From assembly GCF_014203045.1 (NCBI RefSeq), contig NZ_JACHIF010000014.1, positions 1-64,000 on the forward strand: a stretch of 64,000 nt of DNA, read 5' to 3'. Within the stretch, counting starts at the first letter, position 1. The number at the start of each line of letters is the position of its first letter. Shown here one piece after another: positions 55,931-64,000 of the stretch. The position numbers and the translations under genes were made by a program. The notes beneath the pieces are model-generated. The model did no database searches and was not told the origin of the DNA. It saw only the letters and a program-made list of their open reading frames with translations. The stretch is from Prosthecobacter dejongeii (GTDB lineage Bacteria > Verrucomicrobiota > Verrucomicrobiia > Verrucomicrobiales > Verrucomicrobiaceae).

Positions 55931-57208
55931 ATGCCGTTTCGTCTTCTTCTTTTCTCTGTCGCGCTCCACAGCTCCTTTCTTCTGGCGGTCGATCCTCCCT
56001 CGCTCTCCAAATCTCAGCTCACCGAGCCGATGAATCAGGCCTGGGATGCAGTCTGGAACCGCTTCTACCTCGATAAAGTTCAGACCTTCGCCGATTACCT
56101 CAGCAGTTACGAAAAAGGCCAAGAACAGTCCCACCTGCCCAAGGCAGAAGAGGTGAACCGACAATACCCGAATCCCTGCGGCTATGGCACAGGGATGGAA
56201 GATGGGGACATCCTAGGTGGAGCCATGCTTAGCATCCTTTGTGATCGTTTTGCCGTCACCGGAGAGGAAGATTTGCGTGAGCGCGCAGCTAATGTTTTTG
56301 AAGGGCTACGCCGCTGCGCGACGGTCCATGGCGTGCGTGGCTTCATCGCTCGAAATGTTTGCCCAGAGGATGGCACTGGAGTTTACATCAATTCTTCTCG
56401 GGATCAGGTTACCCACTTCGTTCACGGCCTGTGGCAGTATTATCACAGCCCCCTCTCCACAGATCTCACCCGCCAGCAAACCCGCACTATTATGGCCGAT
56501 GTGGCCGAGCGGATGATCGAATTCGTTACACCGGAAAACGACTATGACTTCTGCCGTGCCGATGGCACACGCTGCCCGCTGGGCATCTGCCGCATGTGGA
56601 ATGTCCAGGCGCATGAAGCCGCCCGCCTGCCCATGATCTATGCCGCCGCCTGGGATGTGACGCACGATGAACGCTACCGCAAAATGTGGCGTCAGTATGT
56701 GGCTGAGGCCATCGAACAATCGGCCTCGCCCGATCCGCACAAACCCGCTTATGCCCTGCTCCAGATGCAATGCTCTTTAGAAGTGCTGCATGACTTGGAG
56801 CCTGATGCAGCGCTGAAGGTGACCCTTCAGGCTCGAATGGCCCATGTCCGTGAGCTAGCCCTGAAGCGCTTTACCTGGGTCGCTGGAAAGATCGCCACCA
56901 AAAGCCCCGAAGAGATGCGCATGCTGGGCCCTGACTGGCGCAAGGTCTCCGTCTGGAAGGACCAAAAGGGCTATCAAGTTCCCCAGTGGGGGCCGTATCG
57001 CGAGATCTGGCACCTCACCCGCGAAGCTGGCGAATCCGCCCTTGTCATTCTCATGATCAATCCAGAAACGGTTACCTCTGAGCAAAAAAGCAATTTGGAG
57101 AAAATGATCCTAAAGACGGACTACCTGCACAACTCCAGTTGCGGCATCATCTACCACCTTGCCGCCTATTGGAAAGCCTGCCGCCATACTGTGCTGAAGA
57201 AGCACTGA
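55931..57208 (+). CDS. Secreted protein of alpha/alpha-barrel style, unknown
   Basis: A 425-residue exported protein (signal FRLLLFSVALHSSFLLA). The mature part is helix-rich with recurring aromatic/Trp motifs (NQAWDAVWNRFYLD, THFVHGLWQYYHSP, MIYAAAWDVTHDERY, GPYREIWHLTREAGES), the style of (alpha/alpha)6 barrels such as unsaturated glucuronyl hydrolases or polysaccharide lyase partners. Two Cys pairs (RADGTRCPLGICRMW) may bond. I cannot name the catalytic residues. The intergenic 55688-55930 holds no gene. Confidence 0.55.
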   Translation: MPFRLLLFSVALHSSFLLAVDPPSLSKSQLTEPMNQAWDAVWNRFYLDKVQTFADYLSSYEKGQEQSHLPKAEEVNRQYPNPCGYGTGMEDGDILGGAMLSILCDRFAVTGEEDLRERAANVFEGLRRCATVHGVRGFIARNVCPEDGTGVYINSSRDQVTHFVHGLWQYYHSPLSTDLTRQQTRTIMADVAERMIEFVTPENDYDFCRADGTRCPLGICRMWNVQAHEAARLPMIYAAAWDVTHDERYRKMWRQYVAEAIEQSASPDPHKPAYALLQMQCSLEVLHDLEPDAALKVTLQARMAHVRELALKRFTWVAGKIATKSPEEMRMLGPDWRKVSVWKDQKGYQVPQWGPYREIWHLTREAGESALVILMINPETVTSEQKSNLEKMILKTDYLHNSSCGIIYHLAAYWKACRHTVLKKH

Positions 57209-57278
57209 TCTGATTTGTGGCCCAAGCCTCCCTCTCCAAAGGTCATCGATGAGTCCAATCCTCTGTGAGAAAAAACAG

Positions 57279-57368
57279 TGGCGGTGAGAGAGGGATTCGA
57301 ACCCTCGGTAGCGGTAAGGCTACGCATCTTTAGCAAAGATGTGCTTTCGACCACTCAGCCATCTCACC
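57279..57368 (-). tRNA. tRNA-Ser (anticodon GCT)
   Basis: Read on the minus strand: acceptor stem GGTGAGA/TCTCACC, anticodon stem CATCT/AGATG with loop TTGCTAA (GCT, reading AGC/AGU), a long class-II variable arm (GTAGCC...TACCG region), and a T-arm GAGGGTTCGAATCCCTC. CCA is encoded at 57279-57281. The long variable arm is diagnostic of a serine tRNA. It lies between convergent sequences without an integration signature. Confidence 0.95.
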
Positions 57369-57501
57369 AAAACTGTCTGCCGCAGTGCGGGCAGGCGTGA
57401 CTATTAGCGCGACACTGGGGCCGTCGTCAACGCAAAAGATGCAGTTAAGAAACAGAATCTCCACTTCCCCCTCAGCAGGTCCTGCGTACTCTACCTTGTC
57501 T

Positions 57502-58914
57502 ATGAATAATGGGAACCCTTCTGACCGACCTGGCACTCTCGAAAAAGCGCTCAAGATCAACCTCGCCCACAAGATCTACGGCACCTTCGCTGAAATCGGG
57601 GCCGGGCAGGAAATCGCCAATTGGTTTTTCCGGGCTGGCGGCGCTTCCGGCACGGTGGCCAAGACCATGTCTGCCTATGACATGACTTTTAGCGATGAGA
57701 TCTATGGCAAGAGCGCCCGTTATGTCTCACGTCAGCGCATGGTGGCTATGCTGGATCATGAATATGAGATCGTGCATGAACGCCTCGCGGAAAAAAGAGG
57801 GCAGGGGACGACTTTCTTTGCCCTAGCTAATACTGTTCGTGCCAAGGGCTTTCGAGATACCAAGGAAGAATGCCATGGCTGGATGGGGCTGCGCTTTCAG
57901 ACAGAGCCGATGGGACCGTGCAATGACATCCAACTCCACGTTCGTCTCACCGATGCCACCAACGCTCGCCAGGCCGAGGCCTTGGGCATCTTGGGGGTAA
58001 ACCTCCTCTATGCCGCATATCATTTGCGTGATCACCTCCCCACTTTCCTCCACAGTCTCATGGATGAACTCACTCGCTGGCGGGTGGAAATTGACATGGT
58101 GGATTTCAGCGGCCCCGCCTTTGAAGCTTCAGTGTTTCAAGATCGACTCGTGGCTTTGGAGTTGGTTCGCAGTGACCTTGCGGATGCGGCACTTTTCGGA
58201 GCCAATGGCGAAATCTGTCAGGCTTCGGATGTGCTCTACAAACGTCCCGTGCTTCTCAATCGCGGTAGTTTTGATCCCATCACCCGAGTGAATTTGGACA
58301 TGCTTGCGCAGGGGGGCAAGGCCTTCGTGCAAGACTTTGGCCCGTTGGCCGATAACCACATCGAAATCCTAGAAATCACCATGCACAATCTGCTCTGCAT
58401 GGAGGACTGTGCCGTGGAGTATGACAACTTTTTGGCGCGTGCTGATGTGCTGCAATCTCTGGGGAAAAATGTGCTCATTTCTAAATACGCCGAGTTCCAC
58501 CGGCTCAGCGGTTTCTTAGCGAGACACACTCGCGATCCGATTGGTATCATCCTCGGTCTGCCATTGTTTGAAGAGCTCTTCAATGAACGGTGGTACACGG
58601 ATCTAGAAGGAGGTCTCATGGAGGCTTTTGGTCGTCTATTCCGCAACCAAGTTCGCCTGTACGTCTATCCCGCAGGCGATCCGATGACCGGAAAGATTCG
58701 CGATGCTTGGAATGCCCGCGTCACACGTGAGCAACAGCATCTACTCAACTACCTGCTGGATACTGGCTCTGTCCACCCCATCCAAAATGGCTTGGACGAT
58801 AGCATTTTCCAGACCAGTGCGGATGTGCGTCAGATGATCCTTCAGCACGATGAGCGTTGGCGCACGCTGGTGCCGCCGATTGTCCTTGAACGCGGGCCAT
58901 GGACTCTAGCTTGA
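57502..58914 (+). CDS. Widely conserved uncharacterised protein (often mislabelled TonB-dependent receptor)
   Basis: A 470-residue soluble protein without signal peptide or membrane beta-barrel. It starts at ATG 57502; the longer frame from 57385 would run through the tRNA-Ser promoter side and is rejected. Recognisable segments are KIYGTFAEIGAGQEIANWFF, ASGTVAKTMSAYDMTFSD, EECHGWMGLRFQTEP and LMEAFGRLFRNQVRLYVYPAG. This family is found in many phyla and is frequently annotated as a TonB-dependent receptor, which its sequence does not support. The function is unknown. Confidence 0.7.
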   Translation: MNNGNPSDRPGTLEKALKINLAHKIYGTFAEIGAGQEIANWFFRAGGASGTVAKTMSAYDMTFSDEIYGKSARYVSRQRMVAMLDHEYEIVHERLAEKRGQGTTFFALANTVRAKGFRDTKEECHGWMGLRFQTEPMGPCNDIQLHVRLTDATNARQAEALGILGVNLLYAAYHLRDHLPTFLHSLMDELTRWRVEIDMVDFSGPAFEASVFQDRLVALELVRSDLADAALFGANGEICQASDVLYKRPVLLNRGSFDPITRVNLDMLAQGGKAFVQDFGPLADNHIEILEITMHNLLCMEDCAVEYDNFLARADVLQSLGKNVLISKYAEFHRLSGFLARHTRDPIGIILGLPLFEELFNERWYTDLEGGLMEAFGRLFRNQVRLYVYPAGDPMTGKIRDAWNARVTREQQHLLNYLLDTGSVHPIQNGLDDSIFQTSADVRQMILQHDERWRTLVPPIVLERGPWTLA

Positions 58915-58921
58915 GAGCTTC

Positions 58922-59824
58922 TTAGTCGCTCGCTGGTTTGAGAGGTAACTTCTCCGTGATCCTCTCCAGTGCTGCCTGCCGTTTATTGGCTTGAAGGATG
59001 GCAGTGAGTTCAGCACGCACTTCATTGAGCTGCGGCAGCCGTTCATCCTTTCGTTGGATTAGGCGGATGATATGCCAGCCGAGCTCGCTCTGGATTGGGG
59101 AACTCACCTGTCCAGTTTGCATGGAAAGCGCGGCTTGAATCACTGCCTGAGGTGTTCTGGATATCCCGAGCCAGCCTAGATCGCCCTGTTTCTTTTGAGT
59201 CCGTGCATCTTCACTGTGTGTTTGCACCAAGCCAGCCCAGTCTTCACCCCTCAAAAGCCTCTGGTGCAGCTTGCGCATTTCTACACTTCGGTCCTTGGCT
59301 CTTAGCCCGCTTTGAGCGAGAAAAAGATGCTCAATCCTCTGCATCTGGGGTAGTTTTAGAGCTGAATCAGTGGCTTGGTAGGCAGCTTGCAGTTCATTCG
59401 CAGTCACAAGGCCCGATTGAGCCATTTGTGCTTCTACCCAAGCTTGATCTAAAAGCGCTTCCTTGACACGATTTTCCATGAGTCGCTCGGTCAGGCCTTG
59501 GCCTATGAGGCGTTGATCTCGGTCTGTGGACTTCTCCCACTGTCGTCGCCAAGCTTGCATCTCTTTTTCCAGGGCTGTGCTCACATCGGGGTGGAAAGTC
59601 ACCTCTCTCTGCCGCTGTTGGCGGATGTTGAGCGCCACTCGCCAACGAATTTCGGCTGTATTTGCTGCCAAGCCACGGAACTGGAGCTGTGCGACCTCTT
59701 CGCTTAAATTCCTCTCCGCGATGGCTTGCTCTGAACCTAACAAAAAGCGTCGCAATGGCTCTTCTTTGAATTGGCAAAGGGCGATCAGCAAGCCAAGCAA
59801 AATGGGACACCACCAGGCTTTCAT
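58922..59824 (-). CDS. Membrane-anchored parvulin (periplasmic peptidylprolyl isomerase)
   Basis: A 300-aa protein with an N-terminal hydrophobic segment (WCPILLGLLIALCQF), a helical SurA/PrsA-like N-domain, and a rotamase domain near residues ~165-260 (MQRIEHLFLAQSGLRAKD; GDLGWLGISRTPQAVIQAA; SPIQSELGWHIIRLIQRKDE). It acts outside the cytoplasm, probably as a chaperone of exported proteins. Its start overlaps the upstream aminopeptidase stop (TCAT, ATGA on the minus strand), so it is cotranscribed with that gene. Confidence 0.85.
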   Translation of the reverse strand: MKAWWCPILLGLLIALCQFKEEPLRRFLLGSEQAIAERNLSEEVAQLQFRGLAANTAEIRWRVALNIRQQRQREVTFHPDVSTALEKEMQAWRRQWEKSTDRDQRLIGQGLTERLMENRVKEALLDQAWVEAQMAQSGLVTANELQAAYQATDSALKLPQMQRIEHLFLAQSGLRAKDRSVEMRKLHQRLLRGEDWAGLVQTHSEDARTQKKQGDLGWLGISRTPQAVIQAALSMQTGQVSSPIQSELGWHIIRLIQRKDERLPQLNEVRAELTAILQANKRQAALERITEKLPLKPASD

Positions 59825-60894
59825 CGGGACTTGGCTGGTTGGATCTTCGCCCGCCGTTCCATGGGGTTCAATGTCTTCATCTCCTCCATCTCTTTCAAAA
59901 AGGCTTCAATATCCCCACCCTTCGCTCTCAATCGAGCCTCAAAAGCCGGCACCAGATCGTAATAAGTGGCTAGGGTGTTTAGGCGTGCATTGTTCATCGG
60001 TTTTTTAAACCATCGATCCAATTTCAGAGAGCCTCCATAGCGTTTGTTCATCGCTTCCAGTCGTAATTTCATCCTCACAAAGGCCGCCTGTTTACCTTCG
60101 CGCATGGCTTTTTCATCGAGATCTTTTTGAGCATATAACCGAGCTACCTCGGTGCGTGTTTGCAGCACCTCGCGGATGAAGTCCTTCTCCACTCGCATCT
60201 CCTTTTCATACTGCGCTAGATCCTGCAGTCGGTCTTGAGACCGCAACCAGCGCCGGGTGCCTTCACGCCCCACCACGGTGGCCAGAGCTTCGTTAAAGTC
60301 CGTGTCACCTTGGAGATAGATCCTCTGGTGAGTGAGTTCATGGAAAATCAGTTCTGCCAGAGACGCATCATCCCGACCTAAAAAGGTATTCAGCAACGGG
60401 TCTCGTAGGTAGCCCAAAGTGGAGTAGGCTTCCACCCCACCGACATACACATCCAGGCCTTCCGCACGCAATTTTTCCGCTTCCTTTTCCGCCAAAGATT
60501 CTTTGAAAAATCCACGGTATTTCACACTCCCCACCAGAGGATACCACCAGCGTTTAGCCTCAACGCTGAATTCAGGGGTCGCAAAGATCACCCACACCAC
60601 ATAGCGGCGCCCAAGGTTCGTGTAGCGTTCATATTGCCCTTCAGCAGGCAGCCCCAAATGTTCCTGCGCGTATTTCCTCACTTGAGCCACCGTGTTGAGT
60701 TTCTCCTTAAGTAAGGGTTTCGACTTGGGGTCGGCGAGCACCTTGTCCACGGGACTGGCCTTGCTCAGGATCTCCACCTGACCTCGCAGCGCCTGCGTGT
60801 AGAAGCCCACCGTCGAACAAGAAGTGAGTGCTAGCCCTAAAAAAAGACTAAACACGCATCGCCATGTGTCTAAGTTGTTGCCTTTGCGCTTCAT
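59821..60894 (-). CDS. Predicted aminopeptidase lipoprotein (COG4324-like)
   Basis: A 357-aa lipoprotein (lipobox LALTSC in FLGLALTSCST) with a zinc-peptidase motif HELTHQR (H-E-x-x-H) and a downstream Glu in FNEALATVVGREGTRRW. Family members (PF10023-type) are secreted metalloaminopeptidases of unproven substrate. The stop overlaps the start of the exported parvulin gene, so peptidase and chaperone form a two-gene operon and may work on exported proteins. Confidence 0.8.
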   Translation of the reverse strand: MKRKGNNLDTWRCVFSLFLGLALTSCSTVGFYTQALRGQVEILSKASPVDKVLADPKSKPLLKEKLNTVAQVRKYAQEHLGLPAEGQYERYTNLGRRYVVWVIFATPEFSVEAKRWWYPLVGSVKYRGFFKESLAEKEAEKLRAEGLDVYVGGVEAYSTLGYLRDPLLNTFLGRDDASLAELIFHELTHQRIYLQGDTDFNEALATVVGREGTRRWLRSQDRLQDLAQYEKEMRVEKDFIREVLQTRTEVARLYAQKDLDEKAMREGKQAAFVRMKLRLEAMNKRYGGSLKLDRWFKKPMNNARLNTLATYYDLVPAFEARLRAKGGDIEAFLKEMEEMKTLNPMERRAKIQPAKSR

Positions 60895-60969
60895 CGCGTC
60901 ACGATGCTACGAAAGTGCCACTCCACCAAGCTGGAACTTTCCCCCCATCCTCAGCCCCAACCTCTGTTC

Positions 60970-62382
60970 ATGTCTTTCATCCACGATGACTTCCTGCTGT
61001 CTTCGAAGACCGCACGCCGCCTCTATCACTCCTTTGCCAAGGATGAGCCCATCCTGGATTACCACAATCACCTGCCTCCGAAGGACATCGCGGAGGATCG
61101 CCAATTCAGAAACCTTCACGAAATCTGGCTGGAAGGGGACCATTACAAATGGCGCGCCATGCGTTGCAATGGTATCCCCGAAGAGTACATCACTGGAGAT
61201 GCCAGCCCTAGAGAAAAATTCATGGCATGGGCAAAAACGGTTCCGCACACGCTGCGCAACCCTCTTTACCACTGGACCCACATCGAACTGAAACGCTACT
61301 TCGGGATTGATGAACTCCTCAATGAAAAGAGCGCTCCGGCGATCTGGGAACAGACTCAGGCTGCCTTAGCACGGCCTGAGATGAGCACCCGAGGCATCCT
61401 GCGCAGCCAGAAAGTCCGTGCTCTCTGCACCACGGACGACCCTACAGACGATCTTTCCTGGCACAAGAAGTGTGCCGATGATGGTTTCGAAATCGGTGTT
61501 TACCCCACTTTCCGCCCTGATAAAGCTTTGGCCGTGCAGCAGCCGGAAGCATGGAATGCCTGGTGTGATAAATTGGCCTCCGTTTCCAATACGGACATCA
61601 ATAACTTCAGCGCTCTGCTCACCGCACTGGAAAAGCGCCATGACTTTTTCCACAGCATGGGTTGCCGCCTCAGTGACCATGGCTTGAACCGTTGTTACGC
61701 AAATTTCTCCACGGAGGCCGCAGCCTCCCGCATCTTTGATCGCTATCGCAGCCATCGCACCAAAAGGCTCTACCCCGAGGATCATGAACTGCTAGCCACC
61801 CACATCATGCTCCACGTGGGCCGTCTGAACGCGCGCCGCAAATGGACCATGCAGCTTCACCTCGGTCCCGTGCGAAATAACAACTCGCGCCTCGCCAAGA
61901 AAGTCGGTGCGGATGTCGGTTGTGACAGCATCGGTGATTACCCTCAGGCCGAGTCTCTGAGCCGCTTTTTGGATGCCCTGGATACAGAAAACTCCCTACC
62001 CAAGACGGTTCTCTACAACGTCAATCCTGCGGACAATTATGTATTCGGCACCATGGCAGGTAACTTTGCCGATGGCACGACCCCGGGCAAAGTGCAGTTT
62101 GGCTCAGGCTGGTGGTTTGTGGATCAAAAAGAAGGCATGGAATGGCAAATCAATGCCCTAAGTAACTTGGGCCTGCTCAGCCGCTTCATTGGCATGCTGA
62201 CAGATAGCCGTAGCTTCATGTCTTTCCCCCGTCACGAATACTTCCGCCGCACCCTCTGCAATCTTTTGGGCAATGACATCGAAGCTGGCCTCATCCCGGA
62301 CGATGACGAACTGACTGGAAGCATGCTGAAAAACATCTGTTACGCCAATGCCAAGGCCTACCTGGGGTTAGAAGTCAGTTAA
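60970..62382 (+). CDS. uxaC: Glucuronate isomerase
   Basis: UxaC isomerises D-glucuronate to D-fructuronate (and galacturonate to tagaturonate), first step of hexuronate catabolism. The 470-aa chain from ATG 60970 has the metal-binding YHNHLPP (His32, His34), RALCTTDDPTDD and MQLHLGPVRNNN, and a C-terminal TDSRSFMSFPRHEYFRR. ATG 60904 would add 22 unconserved residues. It ends at a strong terminator (62404-62440), so it is monocistronic. Fructuronate reductase may be provided by the SDR at 39092-39871. Confidence 0.95.
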   Translation: MSFIHDDFLLSSKTARRLYHSFAKDEPILDYHNHLPPKDIAEDRQFRNLHEIWLEGDHYKWRAMRCNGIPEEYITGDASPREKFMAWAKTVPHTLRNPLYHWTHIELKRYFGIDELLNEKSAPAIWEQTQAALARPEMSTRGILRSQKVRALCTTDDPTDDLSWHKKCADDGFEIGVYPTFRPDKALAVQQPEAWNAWCDKLASVSNTDINNFSALLTALEKRHDFFHSMGCRLSDHGLNRCYANFSTEAAASRIFDRYRSHRTKRLYPEDHELLATHIMLHVGRLNARRKWTMQLHLGPVRNNNSRLAKKVGADVGCDSIGDYPQAESLSRFLDALDTENSLPKTVLYNVNPADNYVFGTMAGNFADGTTPGKVQFGSGWWFVDQKEGMEWQINALSNLGLLSRFIGMLTDSRSFMSFPRHEYFRRTLCNLLGNDIEAGLIPDDDELTGSMLKNICYANAKAYLGLEVS

Positions 62383-62403
62383 AACTTAGGATTCCTCGAA
62401 ATC

Positions 62404-62440
62404 AGCGCGTTCCTTTCATGAGAAGGGACGCGCTTTTTTT
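62404..62440 (+). terminator. Rho-independent terminator of uxaC
   Basis: AGCGCGTTCCTT and AAGGGACGCGCT pair over 12 bp with one wobble, closing a 7-nt loop (TCATGAG), followed by seven T. It begins 22 bp after the uxaC stop. This is the strongest intrinsic terminator in the window. Confidence 0.92.
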
Positions 62441-62566
62441 ATTCTGGAATAGCTAGCATCGCCGCAAAGATCAGTGTGTTTCTGCCAGCATTCGCTTATC
62501 GCTCGCCCCTTGCACCCTCCTGCTTTCTGCGCTCACCTCTTTCCCCGCCCTTTTTTGCCTCGTCCC

Positions 62567-64000
62567 ATGCCTGAGACCGCTCCATCGCCCCTCATCACCA
62601 ACATTGCTGCTTACCAGTTCGCCACGCTGACGGATCTTAAGTCGCTGAGGGAACGTCTCGTGGCCCAGTGCAAAGCCTGGGGGCTCAAAGGCACCATCTT
62701 GCTTAGCACGGAAGGGATCAATCTTTTCATCGCTGGGCTACGTCCTCAAATTGACCTTTTGTTGGCCGAACTGCGTGCCTTGCCAGGCCTCGAAAGCCTA
62801 ACCCCCAAATTCAGTGAAAGTGCAGATCAGCCCTTTCGCCGCATGTTGGTTCGCATTAAAAAAGAAATCATCGCCTTTGGCGTTGAAGGGATCGAGCCAG
62901 CCAAATACACCTCTCCACGGATTGAGGCTAAAACACTCAAACAATGGTTGGATGAAGGTCGCCCCATCACCTTGCTAGATACTCGCAACGATTACGAGGT
63001 GAAGCTAGGCACCTTCAAGAACGCTCATATCATCGGGGTAGATAGCTTTCGCGACTTCCCTGAGGCCGTGCGCCGCCTACCCGAAGAGCTCAAACAGCAG
63101 CCCATTGTCACCTTTTGCACGGGAGGCATTCGCTGTGAAAAAGCCGCGCCCTTCATGGAGCGTGAAGGTTTTCAGCAGGTCTGGCAGTTGGAAGGCGGCA
63201 TCCTCAAGTATTTCGAAGAGGTTGGAGCTGCTCATTACGATGGAGAATGTTTTGTTTTCGATCAACGGGTCGGTGTGGATCCAGCTCTTTCAGAGACTGA
63301 GTCCACCCAGTGTTTCGTCTGCCAGTCCCCATTAACCGAGGAGGATCAAAAAGACTCCCGTTTTGTCGAGCATGTTTCGTGTCCCTACTGCTACAAAACC
63401 ACGGAGCAGCAGATGCAGGAAAACATCGCCGCTCGCCACGCCGCCATCCGAGGGGCAACCACCCCTCTCCCAGGCAGCGTGCCTTATGATCACGAGCAGC
63501 CGCTAAATGTGCCGGAGGCCTGCGATGGGCGGACTCTTTTGGAAACACTCACCACGGTTCTCCCACATGTGCCGCTGGCTGAGTTGCAGTCTCGTTTTGA
63601 AAATAAACGCATTCTCAATCAAGATCACCAACCGGTTCCTCCACATCACATCGTCAGGGCAGGGGAGCGTTACCTGCGCTTACTCCCGGCAATGGTCGAG
63701 CCGACCGTGAATGCAGACATTCGGCTGCTCCACGAAGACGAGGCCATCATCGTGCTGGAAAAACCTGCCCCGCTGCCAATGCACGCGGGTGGTCGTTTCA
63801 ATCGCAACACGTTGCAATACATTTTGCACCAGGTTTACCAGCCCCAAAAACCTCGTCCGTGTCATCGGCTGGATGCCAACACGACTGGCCTAGTCATCGT
63901 CGCCCGTACACGTCACTTTGCAGGCAATATCCAGACTCAGTTTGCCCAGGGGAAAGTGGCCAAAACTTACCTCGCCCGTGTCCACGGTCATCCTACCGCA
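62567..64000 (+). CDS. TrhO-type rhodanese fused to RluA-type pseudouridine synthase (3' partial)
   Basis: One uninterrupted frame of 478 codons from ATG 62567 to the window end, missing its 3' end. Residues ~10-310 are a TrhO/YceA-type protein: an N-terminal acylphosphatase-like domain, rhodanese domain with LLDTRNDYEVKLGTF and active-site Cys184 in FCTGGIRCEK, and a Cys cluster (CFVCQSP...CPYCYK). After a ~70-residue linker comes an S4/RluA-type synthase: LHEDEAIIVLEKPAPLPMHAG, CHRLDANTTGLVIVAR (catalytic Asp436 in HRLD) and GKVAKTYLARVHG. TrhO hydroxylates tRNA U34; RluA-type enzymes make pseudouridine in RNA, so this may be a two-step tRNA-modification enzyme. Confidence 0.85.
   Translation, partial: MPETAPSPLITNIAAYQFATLTDLKSLRERLVAQCKAWGLKGTILLSTEGINLFIAGLRPQIDLLLAELRALPGLESLTPKFSESADQPFRRMLVRIKKEIIAFGVEGIEPAKYTSPRIEAKTLKQWLDEGRPITLLDTRNDYEVKLGTFKNAHIIGVDSFRDFPEAVRRLPEELKQQPIVTFCTGGIRCEKAAPFMEREGFQQVWQLEGGILKYFEEVGAAHYDGECFVFDQRVGVDPALSETESTQCFVCQSPLTEEDQKDSRFVEHVSCPYCYKTTEQQMQENIAARHAAIRGATTPLPGSVPYDHEQPLNVPEACDGRTLLETLTTVLPHVPLAELQSRFENKRILNQDHQPVPPHHIVRAGERYLRLLPAMVEPTVNADIRLLHEDEAIIVLEKPAPLPMHAGGRFNRNTLQYILHQVYQPQKPRPCHRLDANTTGLVIVARTRHFAGNIQTQFAQGKVAKTYLARVHGHPTA

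Noticed and set aside
57279-57368. tRNA-Ser as a second integration site
   Set aside because: No duplicated 3' end and no mobile genes were found nearby.
1-64000. CRISPR arrays, insertion sequences and rRNA genes
   Set aside because: No regularly spaced repeats, transposase signatures or rRNA motifs were recognised by eye.

Overview
The window looks like chromosomal DNA from a Verrucomicrobiota bacterium, probably close to Prosthecobacter/Verrucomicrobium. This is inferred from gene content: an exported DUF1549/DUF1553 protein with an N-terminal cytochrome-like CxxCH module, secreted methyltransferase and esterase genes, a giant secreted Ig/LamG/phosphoesterase protein ending in a D-x-D-x-DG-x-x-NLLEY segment, and a fused ornithine-lipid-type acyltransferase. 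Coding density is high, most genes are single or in short operons, and no phage, plasmid or CRISPR locus is present.

Layout. 1-2.6 kb: the 5' part of an ammonium transporter behind a sigma-54-type promoter, a D-Ala-D-Ala carboxypeptidase lipoprotein, and a TerC-family membrane protein. 2.6-5.7 kb: a parvulin, lgt and an unknown gene. 5.7-13.3 kb (minus strand): pyrF, an OlsF-like two-domain acyltransferase, uvrA and a TPR membrane protein. 13.4-17 kb: purE-purK, hisF (opposite strand) and a Xer recombinase. 17-24.6 kb: two esterases, an ECF sigma factor/anti-sigma pair, and a two-gene permease unit with a strikingly His-rich subunit. 24.6-34.6 kb: photolyase, the CxxCH/DUF1549/DUF1553 protein, an exported methyltransferase, a P-loop protein, a large FtsX-type permease and a DinB-like protein.

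34.7-36.4 kb is the only clear accessory locus. An intact tRNA-Val(CAC) gene and a displaced 26-bp copy of its 3' end bracket about 1.6 kb. This interval carries a toxin-antitoxin pair, a long hairpin, and decayed fragments resembling an excisionase and a tyrosine integrase. It reads as the scar of an integrative element that was reduced to its addiction module.

36.4-48.7 kb: a serine carboxypeptidase, an SDR oxidoreductase, and a three-gene unit (small protein, Roadblock-like protein, ammonium transporter) behind a second sigma-54-type promoter. Pyruvate carboxylase, a PIG-L deacetylase and a host-attachment-family protein follow. 48.8-57.4 kb: the 1985-residue secreted phosphoesterase with a TPR partner, a secreted helical protein and tRNA-Ser(GCT). 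57.5-64 kb: a widespread uncharacterised protein, an exported parvulin overlapping an M-type metallopeptidase lipoprotein, glucuronate isomerase with a strong terminator, and a fusion of a TrhO-type rhodanese to a pseudouridine synthase that runs off the end.

The main functional themes are nitrogen acquisition (two amt loci with matching sigma-54 signals), nucleotide and histidine biosynthesis (pyrF, purEK, hisF), envelope maturation (lgt, dacA, parvulins, OlsF) and an exported hydrolase repertoire. Start codons were often moved downstream of the longest open frame, to a signal peptide or a conserved N-terminus. These choices are judgements made by eye.
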